Source: Strigops habroptila (Eukaryota; Chordata; Aves; Psittaciformes; Psittacidae). From it: a stretch of 64,000 bases of DNA. The stretch is from the NCBI RefSeq assembly GCF_004027225.2, contig NC_044278.2, positions 80,612,923 through 80,676,922 of the forward strand. The letters run 5' to 3'. The position numbers and the translations under genes were made by a program. Positions 1-14,787 of this stretch are shown piece by piece (within the stretch, counting starts at the first letter, position 1; the number at the start of each line of letters is the position of its first letter). The notes under the pieces were generated by a model. It had not been told where the DNA came from, did not search any database, and worked only from the letters and a program-made list of their open reading frames with translations.

Positions 1-2431
1 TGAGCAGAAGTGCCTTTGTTTAAAGAAACCTGAACTTTTAAACGTTCTTCGTGAAATGGCTTCGTTGAGCTGTGCTACTGCAGTGCCTTAAAAAGGGAGC
101 GCGGAGACAGCACTGCCACCTACTGCTACCAGGGACATGGCTCTCACTCAGCAAGGGAACAAAAGCTTGGATAGTAAAAGTTGGTATGTACCACAAAAAT
201 ACATTTACTATAAAAGTAAATGTTAAAAATTAATTTTAAAATTGATAGCTAAAAAATATTTACCATAAAATTAAATACCCACTTTTCCCTTTGCAAACCA
301 TCAGGGAATAAAACAAGCTACCATTATGGTCCTGTCACAATTTAAAAAAAACCAAACAAGCCATCTTGCCACCCTGTTTTGTAGCTTAGTCACATACTGT
401 GATACTTTTATTTTTAGCTAGTTCAATGTAAAGAGCTTTGTTAGGAATTTACTGAAACTGAGGCAATTAGCATCTTGCCAGACTGTCTTTATATTAACAG
501 TGCTGTCCTTAAAGAAAGGTATGATGGACAATAGACATTAGTGATAATAGAAAGAATAACACACAAGAAAACTAATTTCAAAATCATATTAAAATGCATG
601 AACTAAAAGTGATAGTGCATGTATTTCTACTTTTTCTATATCACCTGTCCTATATAGCTGAAATTGTCAGCCTGAGTCTTAGAAGTCTTGTCCTTGATAA
701 ACACTACCAGAAATGCACCAAGAGTTACTATTTAAGGTCATAATAGAAACTATTACAACATTTGTAGCATTAAAATGGTACATTAACGGTACAAACTAAT
801 AGCTACTACTCTTGCTCTAAAGCTTTGTGGAAATGGGGCACTGATGTTTGTGGCTAGCAAGAGATGTGGTTCATCCACATTAATTCAGTCACAACAGACC
901 TGTCTAGTGAAGGGTGGTTCTAAGGTGACTATAAAATCAGCACTAAAGAAACTATATTGGGGTTTTAAGAACTGTGACCCTCGAGCTTTTGATGACACTT
1001 TATTAAAGAATTTTATTAGAATTTGTGATTTAACTACAGAGTTGCAAAGGTTGCCAGAAACTGCAAAAAGGGTGGTGATTTTTTCTTACACCACCACATA
1101 TGTAAATATTGAAGGAAAGTCACTGCACTGTTTGGGAAATTAAATTTCAGCTCTTCCCCTAGGAAATGCTTAGGTGAAATAGAGAAGTGTATATGGGAAG
1201 GCCTGCATACAATGCCGTCAGTCACACATGCTGTGTGAAATCCTGGCTCAAACTGCCTGGAAGTTTGCCCCTGAGCTGAGAAAGGCCAAAATTTCAACCT
1301 CGGTGTTTACATTTGCATGCGGATTTCACCAGGAAAGATTTGCTTCCTGCTTTTGGAACATCACTTCTTTGTACTTGATTCTAAAGAAAACTGCTTTTCA
1401 CATTAAAAACAGCACTTGGCACACAGTGTGGCATTAAAACCAGCTCATACTTTGTCTTCCAATGCTTTGAATCAGGATCATCCTTGCTTATCAAGTCAAG
1501 CTGCCTACTGCTGCACTACCCGAGGTTTAACAACGCTGCTTTGTAAGCCCATTTTTTGTCCCTATTAAAGTCCTTGCTTATAAGTCATTCAAATCCCTGA
1601 ACCTAAGCCCTGCTCTACTACTGCTTTTAGTAATTTTTATCTATGCCTGGAAGATCTTTGGGATGTCAGAAAAAAAGCCAACTGAGACAAATGAATGCTA
1701 ATATATTTCTTTCCCCTTTGGTGCAAATTCAAACAGGTTAGCTTCTAGTACGTGGTTTGAACAAGAGTAGAACTAAGGAGTATTTCCACAGCCAGACATG
1801 ATTCTCAGCTGTGAGAAAGGGACTAATATCTTTGCTTCTTGGACAGTCAGGTGCCTGGAATTTCCCAGCTGTGGCATATTTGACTGGGTCCTCATTTTGG
1901 ATGCATCAGGCTAGGAGGATTGTCCAGCCAAAGCACTGTGAATGTCCTTTCTAAAGAAAATTACTCTGAATCCTAACACAAATTATAACATTGAATGTGA
2001 TACTTCCAAACTAGTTAAAGGTCATGACACACACACACAAATAATAATAAAAAAAATAAATCAAGAAATCATCTGAATATAATTTGAGGTAGTAAGCTAC
2101 TTCGAAGTTCAAACTTAATTTAACGATGGAAAGAAGTTAGGAAAAAAATATATGGGTTAAATTAGTTCATATTTGCTTATTCATGCAGTGTTAGCAGACA
2201 AAACATCCAGACTTCATATGCATTTACCAGTATATTGTCTCTCACTGATACTTTAAAGTATCAGTATGTGCTTTAAAGAGCACAAAACTCTCTACTGTCT
2301 ACCTAGCTCAGGTGATAGATGTTTGTGCTTTAGGAGCAGGGATTAATGAATTAAATTAGCATTTCCTGTGCAGCAAGTTGCCAGAAGAAGTATGGATGGA
2401 TTTATGATTTGCATAACAAGAGTTGAGAAAA
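1..2431. other. AT-rich intergenic DNA, no gene seen
   Basis: No open frame here resembles a known protein, and none has the composition of coding sequence. The longest open stretch (844-1143, 99 codons) has no recognisable domain. One short AC/AAT simple repeat is listed separately. Confidence 0.6.
2027..2060. repeat. (AC)n followed by A-rich AAT repeat
   Basis: About six AC dinucleotides run directly into AAT and A runs. This is an ordinary microsatellite. Confidence 0.8.
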
Positions 2432-2475
2432 ACAGAATAGAATATTTCAGTTGGAAGGGATCTACAATGATAATT
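2432..2475 (-). mobile_element. CR1 LINE 3' end fragment (minus strand)
   Basis: The stretch AGAATATTTCAGTTGGAAGG followed by GATCTACAATGAT resembles the reverse complement of the CR1 3' end (tail octamers, then the TTGGAAGGGACCT block). Only about 45 bases remain recognisable, so the fragment is old and eroded. Confidence 0.5.
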
Positions 2476-5400
2476 TACCCAAGATTTAGCCGAACAGCTC
2501 CAATTGATGTAAGTGGGAATTGTGTGGCTAAGACTGCTAACTGGTTTTGTGTCTTCAACCAAGAATCTTTACAGTATCATAAATTTTCTTATAGAACCCA
2601 GTATTTATGCTCCAAGGAAGATGAATATTATATAAAAAAAGTATTGTTTAAAACCTACAAGAACACTCAAGATGCAGGACTGGTGAATGGAACAAACCCA
2701 GTGTTATCTTAAGCTGGTGTGATCTGTAAGGTTTAAATGCTCAATAAGCTTCCTGGCAATACCCAGCTGAGATTAGTAAACCAAACTTCATTCTTCACAG
2801 AGAAAGCACAATATCAGAAAAACAACTTTTGCTCAGTGGATGGGAAAAAAGGGTTTATGCAAAAGCATAAATTACATGAAGCAGAGAAAAACTAGTTGGG
2901 CAGTAGTTGCACAATCAGTTTTGCAGACTGTCAGTCATTATAATACATACAGATGGGATTATCTTGACATTTCCCAACCTATTCATCAAATACATATTGC
3001 TGGAATGTGCTCATCTCACTTCTGAAGAGCTCCTGTGGGTGATATAGTTACTAATACTAAACATAGTTACAATTTTTTTTTCCTTTGTATAGCTACCAGA
3101 AGACCTTCTCCATTCCATTCCATTCATCTGCTCCTCCACTCCATCTTACTCTTGACCCCTTTTCTGGACACATAATGTGTACTTAATTTGACACTGTTGA
3201 TAATCTGTCCTCTCATACCTGCACAGATGCCAACTCTTAGGGTTGTATGTAAGCACCTCCTCTGGCTTCGCAAACATTTTTTTCCTATTACAAAACAAAA
3301 AAACCTGGAACAGATGCATTGAATATATTCACTCTGGATGATGGGAAAAAAGCTTCAGCACAGAAAAAGGAAGAAAGTAGAGTTTTCCTAGAGAAAGTAA
3401 TTGGAAGATGCCCTCCTAGTACATCTCATGTTCCTAAATGGCAGTGATCCAAACATCATCTTTTTCCTCTAGAAATCAAGGGGACAAACACATCAGCCTT
3501 GACTAAATGACAGAGGCTAAGAGGTTAAGAGGTCACCTGGGTAGGTTACTGATGAGCATTTTGCTGTTGTTAGTCACTCCACTATCAAACAGGTCTGAAT
3601 AACCACATTTATTAACTATATACAATATTAAAGACCTGGCTGCATAGTTATTGTACTCTAAAATGCTGAAAATTTGGACTTCAGGGATTATAAAATACAG
3701 AAATAATTGTTCTGTACTTATTTTGCTTTTCCTTAGCTATATATTTCATTTCTTCCCTTCTCCTCTTCTCTTTTAACAAGTCTTATGCTTGGCAATTTTA
3801 ATTTTTTCCTTTCTCAGACTGTCAGTCAAAGGCAGCATCTTGACTTACAAACAGATCTTTTCTTATTTATCACCATGACTGCAGGCATTACGCTTATCTT
3901 CTGCCTCTCAGATAAGCTCCCCCTTCACTAAGATCCATCCTATAATCTCAACCTATTTCTATGTGATTTAACCTCCTTGAGATAAATAGATTTTCTTTTG
4001 CTTGTTTTACTTGAAAGGATTTTACTTGGACTAAGTTCTGATACAATCTAGACTTGTGGCATTCAGTTACAAAATACAAACAATAATGAAGAAAGCTTTC
4101 CATTTTCTGAGAAAGGCAGTTTGGCAAAAACTGTACATACACAACACACATGAAAAATTAAAAGGTGAAAACAAACAATTCCCTTTTCATGGGCATAACT
4201 CTTTCTAGGCTAGCAAAACTTTATGACATATACTTCTGCCATTGCAGATACAAAAAAAGATCATTTCTGTGCTCAGTTCATAAGCAGTTAATAAATAATC
4301 TTTATTTTATCAACAGCTTGCAGGTATACAAAGAGGGCAAAGTCTCTTAAAAATCTAATTCCTCTATTCTCCAGGGCTTAAAGAGTCTGTAGGCAGCTGG
4401 AATTAAGTCTGTGACTGTCTGTGATTTCAGCCATTTGCTTCATTAAAACTTCATTAAATCTAAACACACCATTCATATATTTCTTAAACGTCCTGACAAC
4501 ACCAATTAACATATCAGCAGAATAAATGTTAATTTATAATTACAATAATACATAATAATGTATTATTTTATTTACACACATGACTGAAACCCCCAGATAT
4601 TGTAGACAGATGATATCTTACAGGAAACTCCTACAAAGCAGAGTGGTAATCCTTCTATGTGAACACTTGAAACAGGAAAGCACATTCAGAATTTTCTAGA
4701 CACATTAATTTAAACCTATTTGGGCCTCTGCAACTAAAGAGCAAAATAAATGCAGTGAGCTTTTCTAAGAAGGAAGACAAGCTTATAAAACTCACCTCCA
4801 AATGAACTGCAGCAACTGTCAGTTTTTCTTTACAGGTAAGAAACAGCTGCTTTTCATTACTTTGGGCAGTAACATCTCATTAGCATGGCAATTCAGGAAG
4901 CTGGGGAACCATGAGCTATGCCTAATGAAGTTGATTCTAAGTTTCTTCAAGCTTGGCTCAGCCCAAGCAGAAAATCAAGTTGGGTTATGCAGCGGATAAT
5001 GGGTAAAAGTTCTGGAAACACTGCTGAGGATGAGCTCTGTTCTGGCAAACTCAACTTTGGCCGTAGCAGCGCTGACTTCTGCTATTTCACTCTCTAGGCA
5101 CAGATTTTTGGCAGTTAGGCAGCAAATAATTTCCCCTGTTAAATAAGTGAAAAGAAATGTATCCTCCATGACACATTAATTTACGTGGCAGGTCAGGGAG
5201 GGTATCAGTGAATAGGAGGTCCAGCATTCCGTTATGGCATGGGTTGCACAGCTGTGTTACACTGCCTGCAGGAGCTAAGATTAATTACAGCCTTCATTCA
5301 CAGATGTCCCCACTGGCATGAACCCTAGTTATGGCCATTGGTGACATGTACTTTGGCAAGGTCTTGATGGAATGGATATTTTCCAGTTTGCCTGGAGCAG

Positions 5401-6489
5401 TAAGAGCTTGTGGAGCTGCATCCTCCACACATAAGGGTCTGTGCTCAGAGGCCAAAGGAGGAGAAACAATTTTGAGTATGCTGACAATAAAGAGTCTCTC
5501 TCTTTATGTGTATATAAATTGTTTTTCATCTTCCAGGTGGGAAGGTGAATACTAAGTCTCTAATGAGACTTCACTGATTTCATTTCAGTCTGTGTCAAGA
5601 GATTATGAAGTCTGGTGGACAGATAGTTGGCTGTGGAGCCCAGTAGAAAGCTGGAATGACCTCTACCATATTCAAAGCATCCTTCGGGACTACTACTCTG
5701 GTGGGATATGAGCAAGTAGGGGACTTCACAGCACTATACAAGTGTTGTGAAGCCATTCATTCCTTGAAACCATCCATTCCTTGACAGTTTAATATCGCTT
5801 GTTAGTTTACATGGGCTGTGAAACAAGCAGTGTTTGACACCAATACAGTCAGTTCTGCCATTGAGGATATGAGCTTTTGTCTTCATAGAGAAACCGCCCC
5901 CCAAAAAAAAACCTAGTGCAAACACGGGTTTGTTAGGTAATGAAGAAAGGTAGATAAGGTAGTAAAAAATCAGTTGCCAACTTACCTATACTAGTGTGCC
6001 TGCTGTGGGCTTTCACCTCCTTCATACTTTTACAGATGCTGTAAGCATCCCTGGTAAGGATTCTGATATTTCTTCTATTAAACATAACAGAGATTTTAAA
6101 TTGATCACAACAGAAAAAAGATGTAAAGAGAACATAGCAGAACATTCAATTTCAATGAGTTCAATGAGAATTTTCAAATGAGTTTGTCAAAATGAATGAT
6201 TGCATTTCATTTGTTTATTTTAATCTAAATTGAAGAGTTAACATTGGTTAGGCACAGCTTGCATTGGTACATAGTGGCAGAAAGCAAAAGCAAAGGCATT
6301 AATTACTGTTCACTGACTTCAGGTATGATTTTGAAATGTACTAGATTAGTGAACAGTATGTCTCCAATAACTACAGCTAAAGCAAATACATATATTTGAA
6401 ACATACAACCACCAATGTCATTATTATTAGCTATTTTACCTTTGAAGATCACTTTGCTGAAAAGAATAATTACATCAATACATTTCACA
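2476..6489. other. Intergenic DNA, no gene seen
   Basis: AT-rich unique sequence with scattered short open frames of fewer than 75 codons. None has a recognisable domain, and I saw no splice-linked exons. A short direct repeat (CCATTCATTCCTTGA / CCATCCATTCCTTGA, about 5753-5785) is the only local structure noted. Confidence 0.55.
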
Positions 6490-7224
6490 GCTACAGGATG
6501 GCCAGAGACGAGATTCAGAGCAGCCCTGCGGAGAAGGACTTGGGGGTGTTGGTTGATGAGAAGCTTAACATGAGCTGGCTTCATTGCGCACTCGCAGCCC
6601 AGAAAGCCAACCGTATCCTGGGCTGCATCAAAAGAAGCCTGAGCAGCAGGTCAAAGGAGGTGATCCTGCCCCTCTACTCTGCTCTCGTGAGACCTCACTT
6701 GGAGTATTGTGTACAGTTCTGGTGTCCTCAACATGAAAAGGACATGGAGCTGTTGGAGCAAGTCCAGAGGAGGGCCACGAGGATGATAAGAGGGCTGGAG
6801 CACCTCCCGTATGAAGACAGGCTGAGAGAGTTGGGGCTGTTCAGCCTGGAGAAGAGAAGGCTGCGTGGAGACCTCATAGCAGCCTTCCAGTATCTGAAGG
6901 GCATCTACAAGGATGCTGGGGAGGGACTCTTCGCTAGGGACCATAGTGGTAGGACAAGGGGTAATGGCTTCAAACTTAAACAGGGGAAGTTTAGATTAGA
7001 TATAAGGAAGAAGTTTTTTACTGTGAGGGTGGTGAAGCACTGGAATGGATTGCCCAGGGAGGTTGTGAATGCTCCATCCCTGGCGGTGTTCAAGGCCAGG
7101 TTGGACAGAGCCTTGGGCGACATGGTTTAGTGCGAGGTGTCCCTGTCCATGGCAGGGGGGTTGGAACTAGATGATTTTAAGGTCCTTTCCAACCCTATCC
7201 ATTCTATGATTCTATGATTCTACA
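6490..7224 (+). mobile_element. CR1 LINE, 5'-truncated, open ORF2 C-terminus plus 3' tail
   Basis: The plus-strand frame from about 6495 to 7130 encodes the C-terminal end of a CR1 ORF2 reverse transcriptase for about 210 codons without a stop. Recognisable landmarks are [52 protein letters not shown] and the final [10 protein letters not shown]. It is followed by a short 3' UTR and a tail of ATTCTATG-type octamers ending near 7224. CR1 elements are usually 5'-truncated on insertion, and this copy fits that. The intact frame suggests it is fairly young. It lacks the endonuclease and the catalytic core, so it cannot move by itself. Confidence 0.95.
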
Positions 7225-10200
7225 TTTTGAGTTCCTTTGTTAAAACATTTTTGCAAGAAAAAGGTATAAGCAAGACCAGTAAATTTTGAAAATTTCATTA
7301 TAAAGCATTTTCTGTTGCAGAGAGCTCCTGCCCAGGAATGACACCACCGCTGTGATTAGCTTCTCAGAGGAATAGTCTTAGGGACAATTCTTAAGTTGCT
7401 CCTCTGCAAACCAATGCTCTTAGATTTTGATTGTAGTTCCCGCCAAAAAAATGTGCTTTTTCCCCACTGAAACCTATTCGGAAGCCTGACTGACCGTACA
7501 GGAAAGCAGGCTGATAAGAAGTGAGAGTAGAAGTCGTATTTGATGTCCTAATTGGCTAGATAATGAGTTGCATTTTCCTGACTAGGAGAGGCTCTTTTGC
7601 TGAATCTTCATACTGTAAAATTCCAGGAGATGGCTTTAAGGCTGTTGATCCACATGGACGGTTCATGTAGAAAATTGATGTAGTTTCCACTTGCATTTGC
7701 AAAGGTCTGGTTGTCTTTCTGTCGTTGCTGTGGTAGAAGCTAGGTCAGAATGCTATTTATCCACAGATAGGAAAATCACCAAGGGGAGATCTGAAGATGT
7801 GAATGAAATGTTTCAGAGATACAGAAGATTAATTTCAGAGCCAAGGCTCAAGAAAAGAACCCTGATTTAAAACTGCTCCATAGGGGTTATGAGCAATTTA
7901 GCACAGGGAAAAACCTCACATTGTGCATGTAAAATACCATACCGCTACATATTATAAAATGACTTATCTGTCCTCTGCTTTTTTGGTATCAGACAGAGCT
8001 GTAACTTTCTGATAATGAACAAAAGAAGGGAAACAGGAAATCAAACATCACATTTTCCTAGATATCACATGAGAAGCAGCATCTGGGAGTACTTCCACAT
8101 TTAGCATAAGGTGCATAGCCTCTTTTCTTGTGTCCTCCAAATTCAGTGACGCTTAAGATTTGTGTGGAAGGTGTCCCCTTCAATGCTTTTCTTTAAAAGG
8201 CAGAAACAACCTGCCAACACCATGACATTGAGAGGGTGCATTTTGTCTCCCAATTTTTGCAAAGGTGCTTGAAGGAAATTAATACAGCTCTGAACTTCAC
8301 TAATTGCTCACTTGATTATGTTTCTCAGCCACAGTTCTATACCACCCAAGGACATGGAATACACAGCTAAAGGCTGTCTTCCCTCCCTCCTTACCTCTCT
8401 GCCTTCCTCCGTCCCTCTTTCCCTCTCCTCCAGGCTCTGTGGAGCATTACCATCACAAAATTATTCAGAACAATGTCTGTATCACACTGGCAGGAGGAAA
8501 GTGCTTGAGCACTTTGATGACCTCCTGATGTTGCTTTTAACCTGAATTATTCTATGATTCTTCAGTATCTTTCATGCTTGAACATATGTATTTTCACAGC
8601 AGCTGGACTTCCTAGAACATGCAGTTCCAGCCAGACATACTCAACTGCATATACAAACACACAGGCAAAACAACCTCTATGAACAGATATTATAAGATAT
8701 AACTTCACAAATAACATTCATTACAATTCACATGAAATATGGAAATCTATAACTTGTGCATTTGTGTCGCCAGCTACATACAGCATGTGAGACTGAGTTT
8801 GCAGGGAAAGAGAACTCTCTTTAGAAGGAGTTGAGTTCTTCAGACTTTGGGTGGAATAATAACAATTCAAGGTTTTAGTAGCATTACTTGGTATCACATA
8901 AGTATAATGCTGAGCTGAATAATTTCACTCTGAGCAATCATTCAGAAATGGGAAAGGTTTCATCTGATAGCCATCAATTGACTGACAAAGTCAAACCTAA
9001 AGAACTGCACACATTTTAGAGAGCATATAAGTCCCAAAAATGTGAAGAGTTCTTAGGCAATAAACTCTGCTGTGGGACTAACTATACTATTTTTTCCTAC
9101 ATCCTCTAAGCAAGATTGTGAAGCCCAAAGAAGCATATTTCAGCCACTTTAGTTTAGTTTAGATTAGATCAGTTTAGATCACTAACTTCTGGTTTTGATT
9201 TTATACAGGAAGCTAAATATTTCACTGAATTTAGTATTAAAAATTCAAACAATTCAGACATACGTAATTAGGCATTTTTTCTAAGCAATATTATACCATT
9301 TCATACAATACAGACTGCAAAAAGAAATAATAAATGCTTACCACCATTTTTAGGTCAGAACAGGGATAAAATAGTTTACTTTTTATGACCGAAAAAGTAT
9401 AATTTTCTCTCTATTATGAATGTTCGGAGCCCTTTGCATTTCTTAATTGCAATGTGGGTTTACTCCCACTAGGTGTTACCCTTTCTCTATAGTTTCTGAA
9501 GAAAACCATCCTGAATAAACCTGGACCACCAGTGGGTGCACTGCCCAAAATCCAAAATAGGAGCTCATTCTTCATTCCATCGTGATGGAAACGTGGTTAT
9601 AAATACTGACACAAAAACAACCCCCCTCCCCAAAAAAAGCCCACCCCACCAAACAACCAAACCAAACACCCAAAACCCAGTGTAAACTTCTCAAAATATT
9701 AAAAACTGTTGGATCCCATCAGATTAAGATAGCATGCACCCAACACATAGCTAGTTCTGGTAGGAAGCTAATAGCAAACACCAAACTGCAACTGTCTTAT
9801 CTGAAGGAGCTATTGCTCAGAAATGTCATGGTGCTGCAGAGTCAAAGAAATGCAACCACACATTTATTTATTTATTGTCATAAAGCTTAGCATGTCCATT
9901 ACACCGTATTTAATATTTAACACCCTTTACAGAGGGGTGTATGCCTTACGAGGCATTCTGTGGCAGCCTTGAATGTTACATGTATTTCATTGTCTCCCAC
10001 ATAAAATAAGAATAAACCACTGAGATTATGACTGTGTTACACAATCCGATAACTGACACGTAAGTAAAAATAGTTGATATATTTATCCATTATAATACCC
10101 CCAGATGAAGCCCAGTTGTCCTCACTGGAGACCAATGCAGCCAAGTGAAAAGAGGAAATAGAGAACAAATTAGTTGAATATTTTGTGAAAAGAAGAAAAA

Positions 10201-10752
10201 AATCTGTTAAAGAACTTACAATAACCAAAGCCTTGCAGCCAGGCAAAGTATCCTCACATGCATAAAGCAGCAGCGAGATGCCCAGAGAAGATAATTCTTC
10301 TGAAGAGAGGTTGGTTCACACCAGCTATTTCAGTGCGGGGCATGTTTTTAAGCCCAGAAAATGACAGCTATCACAGAGACAAACACTGCAAGCTGGGCCT
10401 TTGCCCAGGACTGTTGAACAGGCTGTATGAGCAGTATCTTCCCATGAGAAGGCTCCTTGTTCCGGCAGCCTGGGGAGTTGGGTCAGCTTGTACATTGCAC
10501 ACAGAACACTGCAGTAGGTTGAGCGGCTTCATACCACTCCATAAAGACCTGGGACAGTGGCCCAAATAAGGTGCTTGTTAAAGCTGTGTGTCTGTGCGTG
10601 TGTGTCCCTACCCTTAATGTGCATGGCTTTGGACATGGTGCTGCATGAGAGTGTGGTGGGTCCTTCTTATCTGGGCTCACCCTAGATGCTAGGCAGGTGG
10701 AGGTGCAGCTCTGGAGAGCCAGTGTCTGAAGAAGCAGCGAAACTTGGCAGGC
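7225..10752. other. Intergenic DNA, no gene seen
   Basis: AT-rich unique sequence. C-rich and A-rich low-complexity patches occur near 9625-9680. The open frames at 8312-8545, 10037-10246 and 10258-10569 lack any recognisable domain and are judged to be chance. Confidence 0.55.
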
Positions 10753-11130
10753 TGAGCTGGGCTTGTTCAGCCTGGAGAAGAGGAGGCTCTGGGGAAACCT
10801 TAGAGCAGCTTCCAGTGCCTAAAGAAATCTGGAGAGGGACTGTAAGACCAAGTAGTGATAGAACAAGGGGGAATGGCTTTAAACTGAAAGAAGGGAGATT
10901 TAGATTAGACATTAGGGAAAAAGTTCCTTACTGTGAGGGTGGTGAGACACTGGCACAGGTTGCCCAGAGAAGCTGTGGCTGCCCCATCCCTGGCAGTGTT
11001 CAAGGCCAGGTTGGACAGGGCTTTGAGCAACCTGGTCTAGTGGAACGTGTCCCTGCCCATGGCAGAGGGCTTGGAGCTAGTCTTTGAGGTGCCTTCCAAC
11101 CCAGACCATTCTATGATTCTATGCTTCTAC
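10753..11130 (+). mobile_element. CR1 LINE 3' fragment
   Basis: The sequence runs from the block encoding [10 protein letters not shown]-like residues (TTCAGCCTGGAGAAGAGGAG) through the CR1 3' end and finishes in ATTCTATGATTCTATGCTTCT. Compared with the copy at 6490-7224 it is shorter and has small indels that break the frame, including loss of bases around the AAFQYLK region. It is an independent 5'-truncated insertion in the same orientation. Confidence 0.93.
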
Positions 11131-11340
11131 GCACTTAGTTGTCTGTGAAGCTTTTGAAAACACGAGCTGGAAGATCCATTAAGCTCAGGTTTTATCAAGT
11201 CTGGTCTCAAATCTAACAAATCTCAAGTCAAATAAAAAGCTTAAGCCTAATAAATATGTTAGTGCTGTTTTGATTAACCTACATTAATACTCACCTAATG
11301 CCAAAGAAATTAAGTTTAATTAATAATTAAGTATCCCTTC

Positions 11341-11364
11341 ATATATAGATATATAGATATATAT
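11341..11364. repeat. (ATATAG)n microsatellite
   Basis: Three imperfect repeats of an AT-rich hexamer or octamer. Confidence 0.75.
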
Positions 11365-11896
11365 GGGAACATTTGTAAGACTCACCTGCTGGTAGGTACA
11401 AAATATTCCAGTGCAAATTCTGCTATGAATAAGCGCCTGCACAAACATTATATGATTTCATCTTCTGGGTGCACAGTTTAATCACAGTGCTCTCAACAGA
11501 GAGCCCACACTAGGGAAGTAGAGTTTAAAATACGAATCTGTGGGAGGCTCTAGAGGTGGCTTCTTGCTAAGAATGGCCAGAAGCAGGGTGATGTGGGGGG
11601 AGATGCCACATTAAGAGACTGAGAGGTAAAAGTAACTCCATGAAACCGACACCAGCAAACCGCCATGTGAAAATTTCGTCTGCTTTTAGGCTGCTGAATT
11701 GAGCCTAAAATAGTATAAGGGAAGAAAACAAAGATTCCCTCTGTCCTAGCAGCTAAGTCTCATTATTTTCCCTTTTTTCTTTTCTATAGCAACAGACTCA
11801 TATTTCAAAGGGTAACAAATCAACTTCATTCAGGCTTATTTTATTTTTCCATGATCTTTCAGAGCTGTTTTCACCTCTCTCCCACGCCCCCCCTCC

Positions 11897-11931
11897 AAAA
11901 AAAAAAAAAAAAAAAGAAAAAAGGAAAAAAG
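11897..11931. repeat. A-rich tract
   Basis: Nineteen consecutive A residues followed by interrupted A/G. It could be a decayed retroposon tail, but no retroposed body is visible beside it. Confidence 0.8.
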
Positions 11932-13514
11932 AAGGAGACAAACAAGCTGCTTGTTACAAAACGTCAGCAAAACATCAGATTAACCCGATTTTCCATTTTG
12001 CTCCCACAAGTGAAGATACTTGGTGGTCAAAGCCCTGGCAGCTGGCTTTCCCACATGGAAAAAGTAATGTTCTGCATCTTTGCTGCCCTACTCTGAGTCT
12101 TGATCGGATTAAACTCCTGTAACTTCCAAGTGTCCCATGCCCCAAGCCCCACCTCATCTCCTTCCTTAGACCACAGTATCTCCCTCTCAGCTCTCCCTCA
12201 ACACATCCTTTTTCTGTCATCTATTTGCTTTTTAAAACTTCTATTTAACTTCCCCTCTTCTTCCTTTCCTTCCTTTTTTGCCTCTTCTCTTGGGCAAACT
12301 TAGCTTTCTTCTTGAGAACTTGCCCTTCCTTCCTCTCCCATTTCTCCATTTTTGAAGGACTTCTTCCCCCTTACCTCTTCATCTTTTGATTACTACTTCG
12401 TGGATCTACTTCTACTGCATGAGGGCATTGCAGCCGGGCAGCCCAGAGAGGGCTTCTTTCACCAATGCCCTACCAAAAGAGGGCACTGACGTTGCCTTCA
12501 TCGTCCTCAGACCTTCCTGTCCTTTCAGCTGCTCTCACGAGGAGACTGAACACTTGAACTCCCAAAGGAGAGCAACTGAGTACTGCGAGGCAGCAGCTCT
12601 TTACTGTTACTTGCAAAGAGACAGAGAAATGTAGATAAAATTCAAGCCTGAAGCATAATTTCAATGCTCTCCGCCAATGCATGTTAAATAGGTGCTAATG
12701 TTTCACGCAGACCCCCTACCTAATTAATCCGAATGAAATCCGAGCTGTAAGAGCACCCAATTACACGCATATCCACGCAAACGCGAGGACCTCTCACGGT
12801 AAAGCGCCGCTTGACAGGCAGCCGGAGGGGACCCCATCCGCTCCTGGGTCCCCCTCACCCACGGAGCCCCGACGGCGGACACTCCAGCACGGCCCTCCCG
12901 GTGCCACCCGCGGGTATCCTGGGTCGGCGAGAGTTTGTCACGGCGTCCTTAAAACCTGCGTAGTGAGGGTATTTTGCAAGCCCAGAAACAGGCGGGAGGA
13001 CCCGGGTGAGGCGAGCGCGGGCAGCACCGCACGCTCCCGTTTATCTCCTGTCAAGGCGACAGGAGGGAGGGGACACGGTTACCTCGTCGGGGTCTCGCTA
13101 GGCGAGGGTTTGGACAAGCCTTAGAAAGACTAGCGGGGGCTCAGCGCGGCTCCTTCGGCGCGACAGTAGTGTCTCACCGCTTCCCCGATCCCGCACCTCG
13201 GGGCGAGCTAATGGGGGTTCTTGCCTGCGAAAAGAAGAGACGCCCCGGAGAAGCCGCCGGGGAGCGAGCCGAAACCCTGAGGGGTGCGGGGAGGGGGAGG
13301 GAGCGGGCAAAGTTTTACCCCCGCCGGCTGCACACCGCGGTGCCCGTCTACCGGGCGGGAAGAGGATCCCCGCCGCAGCCGGAGGAGGACCGGGAGGGAG
13401 GGGGGAGGACACGACGACGGGGGACTCTGCGTCAGTGCGGGGCCGTCCCCTTCCCTCCCCGTGCGCTCGGCTCTGCCTCCCGCCAGCCCCCCCCCGCCTC
13501 CCGCGAGGTGCGGC

Positions 13515-13530
13515 CGCGCTACATAAACAC
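13515..13530 (+). promoter_or_regulatory. TATA-like element of the KCTD12 promoter (candidate)
   Basis: The AT-rich motif CTACATAAACAC stands alone in very GC-rich sequence about 265 bases upstream of the start codon. If it works as a weak TATA box, transcription would begin near 13550. This is inferred from position only; CpG-island promoters often start at dispersed sites. Confidence 0.35.
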
Positions 13531-13731
13531 GGTCCCACCGCTGCTGCCGGGGGTCTCCGCTCGCAGCGCGACCGAGGCGCTTGGCCGGCACCGGGCAGCA
13601 GAGCGGCGGCGGGGAGCGGGCCGGCGGAGGCCGCGCGGTTCCGGGGACAGACGGGGCGGGAGGTTCCGGCGGGCAGCGGCGGAGGGCTGCGGGCTCCCCC
13701 GCGGACGGCGGCGACCCCGCCGGAGCCCTAG

Positions 13732-14787
<1,056 letters not shown>

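Larger units (their letters stand above)
11131..12779. other. Intergenic DNA upstream of the KCTD12 CpG island
   Basis: AT-rich until about 12.4 kb, then a gradual rise in GC toward the CpG island. It holds an ATAG/AT microsatellite (11341-11364), an A-rich tract (11897-11931) and a pyrimidine-rich stretch (about 12130-12370). No gene was recognised. Distal promoter elements of KCTD12 could lie in the last few hundred bases. Confidence 0.5.

Noticed and set aside
2368-2712. 114-codon plus-strand open frame
   Set aside because: It overlaps a decayed CR1 fragment on the opposite strand, has no domain, and lies in AT-rich sequence.
8540-8562. CR1-like tail TTATTCTATGATTCTT
   Set aside because: Only about 15 bases match and the preceding sequence does not resemble a CR1 3' UTR. 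It may be chance.
11897-11931. Poly-A as the tail of a processed pseudogene
   Set aside because: No gene-like sequence precedes it on either strand; the same applies to the 25-A run at 54511.
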